A DNA stretch of 64,000 nt from an uncultured Acidobacteriota bacterium (lineage in GTDB: Bacteria; Acidobacteriota; Terriglobia; Bryobacterales; Bryobacteraceae): NCBI GenBank assembly GCA_902826685.1, contig CADEFT010000001.1, forward strand, positions 349,777 to 413,776, given 5' to 3'. Below, piece after piece: positions 1-9,700 of the stretch (its first letter is position 1; every line of letters starts with the position of its first letter). The position numbers and the translations under genes are program-made. Below the pieces are notes generated by a model. That model was given only the letters and a program-made list of their open reading frames with translations. It made no database searches and had not been told where the DNA came from.

Positions 1-1
1 C

Positions 2-934
2 GCCGCCCTCGGCCACATCGAAGCGGCGCGTAAGGCCGCCGGGAAAGAGCACCACGGGATTTTCGAAGGGATCTGCACCCAGTTCGCCAAGCCGGCCGCC
101 GGGCGCACGGCCGCGGCCCCACGGCCCAGACGCGCGGACCCGCCCGATCGCGCCACCTGGCATGCCGAGCCCGTCAAGGTTTTCGACAACCTTTACTTCG
201 TGGGCGAAAAGGATTATGGCGCCTGGGCGGTGACGACTTCGGAAGGAATCATCATCGTCGACGCCGTCTTCGACTACTCGGTGGAAGACGAGATTGTCAA
301 CGGCTTGAAGAAACTCGGCTTCAACCCGGCCACGATCAAATACGTGATCGTCAGCCACGGGCATCGCGACCATGTGGGCGGCGCCGGATACCTGCAGGAG
401 CATTTCGGCTCGCGCGTCGTCATGGCCGCCGAGGATTGGGACCTGGTCGCCCAGACACAGGGAAAGTGGCTGAAGCCGCGCCGCGACATGGTGGCAACCG
501 ATGGACAGAAGCTGACGCTCGGCGACACGACCATCACGATTTATAAGACTCCCGGGCACACGCTCGGTACGCTCTCGGTGCTGGTGCCGGTGAAGGACAA
601 CGGCAAGCCGCATCTTGCCGCGTCCTGGGGCGGCACGGGATTCAACTGGTTGAACGGAGGCTCCGCTTACATCACGCCGGACAGGCCCAGTCCGTTCTGG
701 TTCGGCCAATACATCAAGTCGGCCGCACGGTTTCGCGAGATCGTGGCCAAAGCCGGAGCAGATGTGCTCATCGCCAATCACACTCACTTGGACGATGCGA
801 AGAACAAGCTGCCCGCGATGGCGAAGCGGCGCCCCTCCGATCCCCATCCTTACGTGATCGGCAATGACGCCGTGGTGCGCTATGTGACGGTGGCTTCCGA
901 ATGCGCCCAGGCCGGGTTGGCTCGCGAACGATAG
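2..934 (+). CDS. Metallo-beta-lactamase-fold hydrolase (5' partial)
   Basis: The frame is open from the first base, so the true start lies left of the window; the GTG at 200 is internal to the fold. About 310 residues are visible. The zinc-binding HGHRDH motif is encoded near 355-372, a second ligand histidine in TPGHTLG near 548-568 and a third in NHTHLDD near 775-795. Their order and spacing are those of metallo-beta-lactamase-fold hydrolases, perhaps the B3-like branch, but the substrate cannot be read from sequence. The N-terminal ~60 residues are basic and Ala/Pro-rich and do not belong to the fold. It converges on the next gene with no spacer: the two stop codons are adjacent. Confidence 0.8.
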   Translation, partial: AALGHIEAARKAAGKEHHGIFEGICTQFAKPAAGRTAAAPRPRRADPPDRATWHAEPVKVFDNLYFVGEKDYGAWAVTTSEGIIIVDAVFDYSVEDEIVNGLKKLGFNPATIKYVIVSHGHRDHVGGAGYLQEHFGSRVVMAAEDWDLVAQTQGKWLKPRRDMVATDGQKLTLGDTTITIYKTPGHTLGTLSVLVPVKDNGKPHLAASWGGTGFNWLNGGSAYITPDRPSPFWFGQYIKSAARFREIVAKAGADVLIANHTHLDDAKNKLPAMAKRRPSDPHPYVIGNDAVVRYVTVASECAQAGLARER

Positions 935-2173
935 CTATCGCGCGGCCCGTGGCAAATCCCTCGTCGCCGGGCCACCCATTGTTCCCAGCCGCTTCGCCTG
1001 CATCGCCTCGAGTTTCTTCTTCACCTCCGCCGCCTGCGCGAACAGAGCCTGGGCGGCATCCTTGCGCCCCTGCGCCTGGCGGATCTGCGCCAGCGTATTG
1101 TAGGGCCCCGGCGTACCTGGATCGAGCCGGATCGCCTCTTCGAGCGCCTGCGCCGCCGCGTCCATCTCGCCCTTCTGTTTGAGCGCCGTTCCCAGCATGT
1201 AGTGCGCGGCCGCGTAATCCGGCTTCAACCGGATGGCCTGCCGCATGGCCTCGGCGGTCTCTTCGAAATCGCCGGCCTGCCACGCGGTGATGCCGAAGGT
1301 GTAGTAAGCTTCCACCATCCCGGGATTGAGCCGCATGGCCTCGCGAAACTCGTGCTTGGCCTCATCCAGACGGTCCTTCTGCTTCAGCGCCAGCGCCAGG
1401 TCGTAGCGGATCACCGCTTCCCGCGGGTACCGCTTGGCCAGGCTTTCGAACTCGCGCACGGCGGTGTCGTAGTCGCCCTTCTGCAGATAAGCGTAGGCGA
1501 TGTTCACCTGCGCGGCCATGTGCTCTGGATCCTGCTTCAGAATCGTGCGGAACTGTGCGATGCCCTCCTCGGCGGCACCCGTATCGGCCAGCAGGAAGCC
1601 AAGATTATTGCGGAACTCGAGCGACTTCGGATTCAATGCGACGGCCTTGCGGTAAGCCGCGCGCGCCTCGTCGGCCCTGCCGCGCCTTTGCTCGGCCAGC
1701 CCCAACTGATTCCATGCTTCGGCCCGCGCCGGACTGCGCTTCACCGCCGCCTGCAGTTCCGCCGCGGCGTCGTCATCGCGCGAAACCTCGTATAGCATCG
1801 TCCCCAGCCGGAACCGGTATTCCGCGTTCAACGGATCGAGCCGTGCCGCCTCGCGCCCGGCTGGAATGGCGCGGTCCGGATCCTTCTCCAGCCACGCCGC
1901 GATGGCCAGGTGATAATGCGCCGGCGCGTAGCTGGCATCGATCGCGATGGCCTGCTCGAACTGCGCGATCGCTTCCCGCCGCCGGTTCTGAACGGCGAGA
2001 AGAAAGCCGATCTCATCGCGCGCCTCCGCTGAGCGCGGATTCCGCTCCACCGCCTTTTGAAATGCCGCCAGCGCACCCGCGCCGTCACCCTTGGCCTTCA
2101 ACGCGCGGCCCTGCTCCATCCATAAATCCGCCGTCTGCGCGAACAGGGCTGCCACGGCGAGGCAAGACAGCAT
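935..2173 (-). CDS. Exported tetratricopeptide-repeat protein
   Basis: This protein of about 412 residues is built almost wholly of roughly ten 34-residue TPR units, with recurring A..LG..L / A...Y..AL..P patterns. It should be a protein-protein scaffold, not an enzyme. The ATG at 2173 was chosen because it gives a short hydrophobic leader (MLSCLAVAALFAQ) followed directly by the first TPR. An upstream in-frame ATG at 2278 would lie deep inside the preceding gene and add an Arg-rich tail typical of an off-frame reading. It starts 7 bp after the regulator gene on the same strand and is probably cotranscribed with it. Partner unknown. Confidence 0.8.
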   Translation of the reverse strand: MLSCLAVAALFAQTADLWMEQGRALKAKGDGAGALAAFQKAVERNPRSAEARDEIGFLLAVQNRRREAIAQFEQAIAIDASYAPAHYHLAIAAWLEKDPDRAIPAGREAARLDPLNAEYRFRLGTMLYEVSRDDDAAAELQAAVKRSPARAEAWNQLGLAEQRRGRADEARAAYRKAVALNPKSLEFRNNLGFLLADTGAAEEGIAQFRTILKQDPEHMAAQVNIAYAYLQKGDYDTAVREFESLAKRYPREAVIRYDLALALKQKDRLDEAKHEFREAMRLNPGMVEAYYTFGITAWQAGDFEETAEAMRQAIRLKPDYAAAHYMLGTALKQKGEMDAAAQALEEAIRLDPGTPGPYNTLAQIRQAQGRKDAAQALFAQAAEVKKKLEAMQAKRLGTMGGPATRDLPRAAR

Positions 2174-2180
2174 AGCTGTA

Positions 2181-3107
2181 TTATGACGGCTTTTCCCCGA
2201 TCGCCAGCAGCGTCTCGAAATGCGGACTCTCCTCCTCGCGATGCACCGGCGCCACCTCGATTCTTTCAAAGCCCGCATGGCGCAGAAAACCGTCCAGTTC
2301 CACTTCGGAGAACCCGAGCCACAGATCCGCGTATAACTCCCGCGCCTCTTCGAACCCGTGCTTCTTGAGATCGAGGATTACGATCCGTCCGCCGGGCTTC
2401 AGGATTCGCCGCGCCTGATCCACCGCCCTCTGCGGCCGTACCGCGTGATGCAGCGATTGGCTGAGGAATGCCACGTCCACCTCGCCGTCGCCGATCGGAA
2501 GCGATTCCAGATCGCCCAGCCGGTATTCGATATTCGCGAGGCCGTTGCGCTGTGCCAACTCCGATCCGAACGCCACCATCTTTTCCGAATTGTCCACCGC
2601 GATCACCCGCCGCGCCCGCCGCGCCAGCAGTTGCGTGAACGATCCCTCGCCCGCCCCCAGATCGGCGATCTCAAGCGGAGGCATCAGCATCAGCAGCGTT
2701 TCCGCCAGCCCCTTCCACGACCGGCCCGGCACATACTGCCGCCCAAACCGCCCGGCCAGTTCATCGAAATACGCCCGCGTCTTGTCGGCCCGGTGGCGCA
2801 GGGCGAGTTCGAGCGCCCGGCGGTCCTCGCCGGCCTCGGGCAATTCGGCCGCGCTGGCATCCAAAAGTTGCAGAATGGGCGTAGCAGTTGTGGATCTCAG
2901 CCGATAGAGAATATGTTTGCCAGATCGCCTATCCTCCACCAGCTCGGCCTGTTTCAATTGGGCCAAATGCGTTGAAATGCGGCTCTGCCCCATCGAGAGA
3001 ACATCCTGCAGTTCGGCTACGGAGACCTCTTCCTTCTGCAAAATCAGTAAGATACGAAGGCGAGAGGGATCCGCCAGCAGTTTCAGCGCTTTGAGGATTG
3101 ACGGCAT
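2181..3107 (-). CDS. ArsR-family regulator fused to a SAM-methyltransferase domain (SahR-like)
   Basis: Residues ~1-90 form an ArsR winged helix-turn-helix ([13 protein letters not shown], then the recognition-helix region [16 protein letters not shown]). Residues ~130-300 form a class I methyltransferase fold with motif I LGAGEGSF and an acidic post-motif residue in VIAVDNS. This two-domain layout is that of SahR-type regulators, which sense S-adenosylhomocysteine/SAM and control methionine-cycle genes. The gene is divergent from ahcY, the enzyme that removes SAH, with a perfect dyad in the 93-bp gap. A SAH-responsive repressor of ahcY is therefore the best reading. An active methyltransferase is an alternative; sequence alone does not settle whether the domain only senses ligand. 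Confidence 0.82.
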   Translation of the reverse strand: MPSILKALKLLADPSRLRILLILQKEEVSVAELQDVLSMGQSRISTHLAQLKQAELVEDRRSGKHILYRLRSTTATPILQLLDASAAELPEAGEDRRALELALRHRADKTRAYFDELAGRFGRQYVPGRSWKGLAETLLMLMPPLEIADLGAGEGSFTQLLARRARRVIAVDNSEKMVAFGSELAQRNGLANIEYRLGDLESLPIGDGEVDVAFLSQSLHHAVRPQRAVDQARRILKPGGRIVILDLKKHGFEEARELYADLWLGFSEVELDGFLRHAGFERIEVAPVHREEESPHFETLLAIGEKPS

Positions 3108-3127
3108 GGGACGGGTTGCTATAAACT

Positions 3128-3151
3128 ATCAACATATCTGGATTTGTTGAT
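3128..3151. promoter_or_regulatory. Perfect 7-bp dyad, candidate operator for the ArsR/SahR-like regulator
   Basis: ATCAACA at 3128-3134 and its exact reverse complement TGTTGAT at 3145-3151 are separated by 10 bp. The dyad lies between the divergent regulator (start 3107) and ahcY (start 3201), 50 bp upstream of the ahcY start, where a dimeric ArsR protein could control both promoters. That the regulator binds here is inference. Confidence 0.6.
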
Positions 3152-3200
3152 GCGAAGCAAGTCCGGCTATTCGAATCCTGAGAAGGAACCAAACTGTACT

Positions 3201-4622
3201 ATGAGTTCTGCCGTTCTGAACACCACCGATTTCAAAGTCGCGGACATGTCCCTGGCGGAATGGGGCCGCAAAGAGATCAAGATTGCCGAGCATGAAATGC
3301 CCGGCCTGATGGCCATCCGCGCCAAGTACGCGAAGGAAAAGCCGCTGCAGGGCGTTCGCGTCACCGGCTCGCTGCACATGACGATTCAGACGGCGGTTCT
3401 CATTGAGACGCTGGTCGACCTGGGCGCCGACGTGCGCTGGGCAAGCTGCAATATTTTCTCGACGCAGGATCATGCCGCCGCCGCCATCGCCGCGGCCGGC
3501 GTTCCGGTGTATGCCTGGAAGGGCGAGACGCTCGAAGAATACTGGGACTGCACGTATCAGGCCGTGAGCCATCCCAAGGGCTTGGGACCGGAACTGGTCG
3601 TCGACGACGGCGGCGACGTGACGCTGCTCATCCACAAAGGCTACGAACTGGAAAACGGTTCCGACTGGGTGAACACGCCGTCGGGCAGCCACGAAGAGAA
3701 GGTCATCAAGGACCTGCTGAAGAAAGTCTATGCGGAAAACCCCACCCGCTGGCACGACGTGGTGAAGGCGTGGCGCGGCGTTTCCGAAGAGACGACCACC
3801 GGCGTTCATCGCCTCTATAAGATGCAGCAGGCTGGCACGCTGCTGGTGCCCTCCATCAACGTCAACGATTCGGTTACCAAGTCGAAGTTCGACAATCTCT
3901 ATGGCTGCCGCGAATCGCTGGCCGACGGCATCAAGCGCGCCACCGACGTGATGATGGCCGGAAAGGTCGCCGTGATCTGCGGGTTCGGCGACGTCGGCAA
4001 GGGTTCGGCCCAGTCGCTCGCCGGTTTCGGCTGCCGCATCATCGTCACCGAGATCGATCCGATCAACGCCCTGCAGGCCGCCATGGCCGGCTACGAAGTG
4101 ACGACGATCGAGGAGACGCTCGGCCGCGGCGACATCTACGTCACCTGCACCGGTAACAGCGAAGTGATTACGCTCGAGCACATGCGCCACATGAAGGATC
4201 AGGCCATCGTGTGCAACATCGGCCACTTCGATAACGAGATTCAGGTGGATAAGCTGAACGCCTCCGAGGCCAAGCGCACCAACATCAAGCCGCAGGTGGA
4301 CATGTACACCTTCCCCGACGGCGACTCCATCTACATGCTGGCCGAAGGGCGTTTGGTGAATCTCGGCTGCGCCACCGGCCACCCGAGCTTCGTGATGTCC
4401 AACAGCTTTTCGAATCAGACCCTGGCCCAGCTCGACCTGTGGCGCAACAAGGACACTTACAAGGTTGGTGTCTATACGCTGCCGAAGAAGCTGGACGAAG
4501 AAGTGGCCCGGTTGCACCTGGATAAGATCGGCGCCAAGCTTACGACGCTTACCGCCGCGCAGGCCGATTACCTCGGCGTGGCGGTGGAAGGTCCGTACAA
4601 GCCGGATCACTACCGTTACTAA
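3201..4622 (+). CDS. ahcY: Adenosylhomocysteinase (S-adenosyl-L-homocysteine hydrolase)
   Basis: Cytoplasmic NAD-dependent enzyme that reversibly splits S-adenosylhomocysteine into adenosine and homocysteine, relieving product inhibition of methyltransferases. The 473 residues are normal for the family. Visible hallmarks are the substrate-domain stretch [14 protein letters not shown], the Rossmann NAD loop [11 protein letters not shown], the GHFDNEI motif and the conserved C-terminal [11 protein letters not shown] 3201 was chosen because the family N-terminus begins just after it and AGAAGGA lies about 11 nt upstream; an in-frame TTG at 3144 would overlap the candidate operator. The gene stands alone on the plus strand, is followed at once by a terminator-like hairpin, and is probably controlled by the divergent SahR-like protein. 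Confidence 0.97.
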   Translation: MSSAVLNTTDFKVADMSLAEWGRKEIKIAEHEMPGLMAIRAKYAKEKPLQGVRVTGSLHMTIQTAVLIETLVDLGADVRWASCNIFSTQDHAAAAIAAAGVPVYAWKGETLEEYWDCTYQAVSHPKGLGPELVVDDGGDVTLLIHKGYELENGSDWVNTPSGSHEEKVIKDLLKKVYAENPTRWHDVVKAWRGVSEETTTGVHRLYKMQQAGTLLVPSINVNDSVTKSKFDNLYGCRESLADGIKRATDVMMAGKVAVICGFGDVGKGSAQSLAGFGCRIIVTEIDPINALQAAMAGYEVTTIEETLGRGDIYVTCTGNSEVITLEHMRHMKDQAIVCNIGHFDNEIQVDKLNASEAKRTNIKPQVDMYTFPDGDSIYMLAEGRLVNLGCATGHPSFVMSNSFSNQTLAQLDLWRNKDTYKVGVYTLPKKLDEEVARLHLDKIGAKLTTLTAAQADYLGVAVEGPYKPDHYRY

Positions 4623-4630
4623 GAGAACGA

Positions 4631-4673
4631 GTTTTGAGAACACCCCGCCTTGGAGACAGGGCGGGGTTTTGTG
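4631..4673 (+). terminator. Terminator-like hairpin, copy A of a repeated element
   Basis: CCCCGCC (4643-4649) pairs with GGCGGGG (4660-4666) around a 10-nt loop and is followed by TTTTGTGTTTT, a plausible intrinsic terminator for ahcY. The block from GTTTTGAGA to GGGGTTT recurs at 6635-6678 with the loop core TGGAGACAG intact. A random terminator would not conserve its loop, so this is probably one member of a dispersed repeat family. Confidence 0.75.
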
Positions 4674-4774
4674 TTTTGTAGGTGGGCTTGGATGGAGGCG
4701 CGATCTTCGACTCGCGACAACATTCAGACTGCGAGCCCGAGACATTTTCGCGGCCCCGGCTCGGGCCCGGTCTT

Positions 4775-6136
4775 CTACCTGACACGCCAAAGCTGGCGCG
4801 GGGGCCCTTCGCCATCGCGGTAGTAGTCGAGGCGGGTCACTTGGCCAGACTCGTCTCGGACCGGCACAAAGTAGCTGAGCAGATCGGGTGCGTAATGGAG
4901 GCTCCTATCGGCGGTCATCTGCAATGGAATCGAAGTGCCCGACCTACGCTTGGCGTGGAAGACGCCATTGGTCAGAGACAGCGTGCGCTGAGCATCACCG
5001 CTTCCGTAAGTTCCCTCGAGGGACTGTAGTTCGCTGGCGGAAGGCTGAATGGCGGCAGGGTCCCGATACGGAAGTCCGATGGCAATGGCGGCGAGGCGGC
5101 GGCCCGCTTGGCGCGCATCGAAACTGTCGTCGTTGCCGAGCGCGACGATTGTGACGTCGCGCCGGGGCAGGTAGAGTGCTACGGAGGCAAAGCCAGGGAT
5201 CTGTCCCGTATGGCCGATTGTGGTCTCACTCCGGACCGTCCCAATATAGACACCAAGGCCATATGGGTCATCGACCGACGCCGGGGAAGGTTCGATCATC
5301 TCTTCGAAAGCTCGACGGCTGATGGCCCGGCCTGAGGAGAGTGCCCGAAACCAAAGAAGGAGATCATTGGCGGTTGAAATCAGCGCGCCCGCCGCGTCGG
5401 GCACTGCGGCGGGAACATGATCTGCGTTCCGAATAAGGTTCGGCGACACCGTGGTGTACCCTTTGGCGCGTCCAGTAATTAGGACCGAAAGGTCACCATA
5501 TTGAGTGTGTACAAGTCCTTGGGGAGCCAACAGTTGTTTCCGCATTGCGACATACCAAGGTTCGCCCGTGATCTTCTCGATCACCGCTCCGAGCAGGATG
5601 TAGGCCGAATTCGAGTATGCCCAACTCGAGCCAGGACGGAAGTTGAGCGAACGATTGCCGATCTCCAAGATCCGCCCTCCCCGATCAGTGCGGCTCGAAG
5701 ACGATCGGTCCGAGATACCAGCGGTGTGGTTGAGTAAGTGACGAATGGTAGCCTCGCCCGCCTCACCCATCTCAGGTAGATGGGCGGAGAGTCGATCGTC
5801 CAGCGAAATGCGCCTGTCTTCCGCCAGCTTAAGTACCAGTGCTGCGGTGAACGTCTTCGTGATGGATGCGATTCGAAACGCGTGTTGCGGCGTAAGCGGA
5901 ACTCGAAGTTCGATGTCGGCCAAGCCGCGTGCTCTTAGGAAGACTACTTTGTCGCCGCGAGCAATCAGGACCACAACTCCCGGACCGTCGACTTTAGCCA
6001 TGCGATCAAGCAGTGCCTGGGCCCTTTGGACGACTACCTCGTCCCCCGGACTCGCCGAAACCGGGCTCACCACCAGCAAAAGGCCAACGGCCATGAGCCG
6101 GAGCGCATGGGCTGATTTTCTCCTAGTGTCGTGCAT
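4775..6136 (-). CDS. Exported beta-lactamase-family (class C-like) serine hydrolase
   Basis: The 453-residue protein starts at ATG 6136, which gives a normal signal peptide (hydrophobic MAVGLLLVVSPVSA core). The active-site motifs of the class C beta-lactamase/DD-peptidase/esterase superfamily are all visible: SITK (Ser91, Lys94), YSN (174-176) and HTG (309-311). A C-terminal extension of about 100 residues follows, as in many family members annotated simply as serine hydrolases. Substrate unknown; HTG in place of KTG fits esterase/peptidase members better than true AmpC. Base composition and codon use look less GC-rich than in the neighbours, and the gene lies between two copies of a terminator-like repeat, so acquisition by transfer is possible. 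Confidence 0.85.
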   Translation of the reverse strand: MHDTRRKSAHALRLMAVGLLLVVSPVSASPGDEVVVQRAQALLDRMAKVDGPGVVVLIARGDKVVFLRARGLADIELRVPLTPQHAFRIASITKTFTAALVLKLAEDRRISLDDRLSAHLPEMGEAGEATIRHLLNHTAGISDRSSSSRTDRGGRILEIGNRSLNFRPGSSWAYSNSAYILLGAVIEKITGEPWYVAMRKQLLAPQGLVHTQYGDLSVLITGRAKGYTTVSPNLIRNADHVPAAVPDAAGALISTANDLLLWFRALSSGRAISRRAFEEMIEPSPASVDDPYGLGVYIGTVRSETTIGHTGQIPGFASVALYLPRRDVTIVALGNDDSFDARQAGRRLAAIAIGLPYRDPAAIQPSASELQSLEGTYGSGDAQRTLSLTNGVFHAKRRSGTSIPLQMTADRSLHYAPDLLSYFVPVRDESGQVTRLDYYRDGEGPPRQLWRVR

Positions 6137-6634
6137 TCCGTTTTGACGATTCCGAGTGCCCCAGGTTAGCAAACATTGGACGAGGAGAACCATTCACGCG
6201 AGGTCGATGTGAATCCACCAGGTTCTCAAGGCCTATGACCTGACCCAAACCGAAGGTTGCCGGAGTGTCATATTGGGCAAGGAGGTTCTCGAAGTTGGGG
6301 GCAGCGCACGGACATGGATGTTAGCTGCTACCAGCCAGATGCAGTCCGTGGGCCGGGATCTTTAGGTTCGCACGCTCTTTTTCGAATAGAGGTGCCGTCA
6401 ACATCACCAGTTTTCCCAGCGATACGGGCCGCTACAATCGGCCCTGAAATCAGTCGGTTGAGTCTTCTAGCGGCGGATAGGTCGCCGAAAACGCCAATGT
6501 CGGCAGAAGATCCGAACGCCGCTTGAGGCTGTACTGTCCGCGTCCCACCACGGGCGGCGGCGCGCTGCGGGCTGCCCTTTAGAAAATCGTCAATGCTCGA
6601 TCCGATATGCTTTTACCGCTGCGAAAAGAGCTAC
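6137..6634. other. Non-coding stretch, no supported gene
   Basis: About 500 bp upstream of the serine hydrolase. The short open frames here, the best being 6257-6526 on the plus strand, have no signal peptide, recognisable motif or ribosome-binding site, and composition stays closer to the hydrolase gene than to the flanking receptor. It may hold the hydrolase promoter; nothing else is supportable. Confidence 0.5.
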
Positions 6635-6678
6635 GTTTTGAGATCACCCCCGCCGTGGAGACAGGGTGGGGTTTCGTG
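6635..6678 (+). repeat. Copy B of the terminator-like repeated element
   Basis: GTTTTGAGA, a C-rich arm, the loop core TGGAGACAG and a G-rich arm ending in GGGGTTT match copy A at 4631-4673 with only a few changes and one inserted C. The inserted C bulges the stem and one pair becomes G-T, so this copy is a weaker hairpin. No gene reads into it on the plus strand, so it looks like a repeat and not a working terminator. Confidence 0.7.
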
Positions 6679-6697
6679 CGCCTGTCCGCGCAGACGC

Positions 6698-6727
6698 TTG
6701 ACACTCCCCCGCAACCGTAAATACACT
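6698..6727 (+). promoter_or_regulatory. Sigma-70-like promoter for the Oar-type receptor
   Basis: A perfect TTGACA at 6698-6703 is followed after 18 bp by TACACT at 6722-6727. Transcription would begin near 6734, leaving a leader of about 38 nt. That leader carries a small dyad (CTCGAT 6737-6742 / ATCGAG 6749-6754) and an AAGGGGG ribosome-binding site at 6759-6765 before ATG 6772. Confidence 0.55.
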
Positions 6728-6771
6728 GGTCCCCACCTCGATCCCTGAATCGAGTCGTAAGGGGGCATCGC

Positions 6772-9700
6772 ATGACTGGGTCGTCCTGTAAAAGCCTTGC
6801 CGTCGTAGGGGCTTTGTCGATTCTCTTCCACCTGCCCGCGCAGATCACAACCGGTGAGATGACGGGCACGGTTACCGACAGCGCGGGTGCGATTATCGCC
6901 GGCGCCACCGTCACCGCAACCAACGCCGCCACCAACACACAGCGCACGGGGAACACCTCGGGCGCCGGTGTGTACAACCTCACCGCGCTGCCACCCGGCA
7001 CCTATACCCTGCGAATCGAAATGCAGGGCTTCACGTCGCAGGTGCGTTCCGGCATCGAGCTGCAGGTGGCGCAAACCGCGCGGTTCGACGCCACTCTACA
7101 GGTGGGCAACGTCACCGAAGTGGTGGAGGTACAAGGCGGCGCGCCGCTTATCGAGACCGAGAACACCTCGCTCGGCACGGTGATCGAGAATAAGCGGATT
7201 CTCGATCTTCCCCTGAACGGAAGAAACTACCTGCAACTGGCCGCGCTCACGCCTGGCGCGACAACCGCGGCGCCGGCCTCCTTCGTGATGGGGCTACGGC
7301 AGGGCGGCACGCGCAGCCTGTTCACCCTTACGGTCTCGGGCCAACGCATCATCTTCAACCGCTACCTGCTCGACGGGCTTGAGAACACCAGCCCGAACTG
7401 GCAGTCGTACATCTTTCTGCCGTCGCTTGACGCGCTGCAGGAGTTCAAGGTGGAAAGCGGCATCACGCCCGCCGAATACGGCAAGAACGCCACGCAGATC
7501 AACGTCACCACCAAAAGCGGCACCAACGATCTGCATGGATCGGCGTGGGAGTTTCTGCGCAATTCCTACTTCGACGCGCGCAATTATTTCAATGCGCGCG
7601 GCGTGGCGCAGCCGCCGTTCAAGCGCAACCAGTTCGGCTTCACGCTGGGCGGCCCGGTCACGATTCCGAAGGTGCTCAACGGGAAGAACAAGCTGTTCTT
7701 CATGGTCAACTATGAAGGTCTGCGCGAACGAAAGGCATTGGTGCAGCCGGCCACGGTGCCGCCGAGCGCGTGGGTGGATGGCGATTTCTCTGCCGTTGCC
7801 ACTCCGGTGTACGACCCGGCCACGCGCGTGCTCAACGCGGCTGGCAACGGCATCGCCGGTTCCACGCCGTTTGCCGGAAACCGGATACCCGCCAGCCGGC
7901 TGCAGCCGATCTCGCTGCGCTACATGCGCGACTGGATGCCCGGCGTGACCGCCGCCACCGCCACGGCCAACAACTTCGTCAACACCGAAGGCCGCCCCAC
8001 CGACAACAACCAGCAGAACGCGCGGTTCGATTGGGTGCAGAGCTCGAACTCGACCTTCTTCTTCCGCTATTCCCATTCCGGAGAGACGCAGTACAACCCG
8101 ATTCCGATTCCGCGCCACGGCACCAATGTCGACGTGCAGGCGCATCAGGGACTGCTCGCCCATACCTGGGTCATCGGCGCGAGCAAAGTCAACGAATTCC
8201 GCGCCGGCGTCAGCCGCTTCGAAAACGCCAACGTGCCCTTGCAGGCCGGTGTGCGCAACGTCGTGCAGGAGCTCGGCATTCCGCTCGACTCCAGCATTCC
8301 GCTCTATTGGGGCGTTCCCAATGTGACCTTCAATGCCGGATTCACCCTCACCGGCAACTCGGCCGATTCGCCGTTCATCAACTACGACACCATGATTCAG
8401 GTGAACGACAACTTCGCCTGGACCGCCGGCAAGCACAATTTGAAGTTCGGCGGCGAGTTCACGCGCACCCGGTTCAACCAACTGGGCGGCGTCACCACGC
8501 GCGGCCGATTCAGCGTCAACGGCCAGTATTCGTCGAGCGGCATTCCCGGCGACCCCATCGTCGCCGCGCACAACATCGCCGACTGGATGCTCGGGAACTT
8601 CTCGATCTCGGAGTCGCAATCGGGCATTCCGCTTGCCAACTACCGCAACAAATATTTCGCCTTTTACTTTCAGGACAACTGGAAGGCTACACGCAAGCTC
8701 AACGTCAACTACGGCGTCCGCTGGGAAGACTACACGCCCTGGGAGGACAAGTACGACGCCATCATCAACGTGAACATGCGGTATGACAACACGCTGTTTC
8801 CCACCTTCGTCCGCGCCGGCAACGGCGACCCTTACGAAGGCGGTCCCTATTGTTGCCGCATGCCGGGGACGGTGCCATACCTTCGCGACGGCAGCCGCGG
8901 CCGCGGGATTCAGAAGAACCGGCTGGATAGCTGGGGGCCACGTCTTGGGTTGACTTACCAGCTTGGGCCCTCCACGGTGCTGCGCGCGGGCGCGGGCATC
9001 TATTTCGTGCAGGAGATTCAGAACAAGAATTTCGAAGTGGTGCGCCATCCTCCCTTCACGGTCAGGCGCAATGAGACGGCCAATAACCTGATTCCCAACC
9101 TGACCTGGCAGCAGCTATCGGTCACCGGCGTCAATATCCCGTCGCTGTTTTTCGGGCATGAATACGATGTGAAGCGCCCGAACGTAGCGCAGTGGTCCTT
9201 TGGTCTGCAGCAACAGGTGCGGAGTAACATGTCGGTGGACGTGAACTATCTCGGCTCCTCGGGCCAGTATCTGGAAGGCGCCGGCACGATGAACACCACC
9301 GCGCCCGGGCCGGGCGCCATCAACCCGCGCCGCCCGTTTCCCATCTTCGGCGGCACAGGCGTCTGGATCGAGGGCGCCTATCATTCTTCCTATCACGCCC
9401 TGCAGGCCAAGTTTCAACACCGGCCCAAGCATGGACTCAGCCTGCTGACGGCGTTTACCTTCGGCAAGTCGATCGACGATCTGAGCGCCTATCGCATTCA
9501 GTTCGGCGACGGCGGCATCTCCAATCCTTTGAACAAGCGCGCTTCCCGAGGCCTTTCGGCATTCGACTTCCGCCGCAATCTCACAAACTCGATCCTGTAT
9601 GAGCTGCCATTTGGCCGCGGGGCCAAATTCGCCAACGGGATCGGGCGCGGTGCGAATCTGATTGTGGGGGGCTGGCAGGTGGGCTCCATCGTCACGCTGG

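Noticed and set aside
3129..4790. Long open frame antisense to ahcY
   Set aside because: High GC makes long antisense frames common; this one is His/Gly/Val-rich without motifs and lies wholly over a certain gene.
4775..6136. True AmpC beta-lactamase resistance gene
   Set aside because: HTG instead of KTG, a long C-terminal extension and no ampR-like regulator point to a general serine hydrolase.
7294..9048. 584-residue open frame antisense to the Oar-type receptor
   Set aside because: No domain, leader or ribosome-binding site; composition is that of a complementary-frame shadow.
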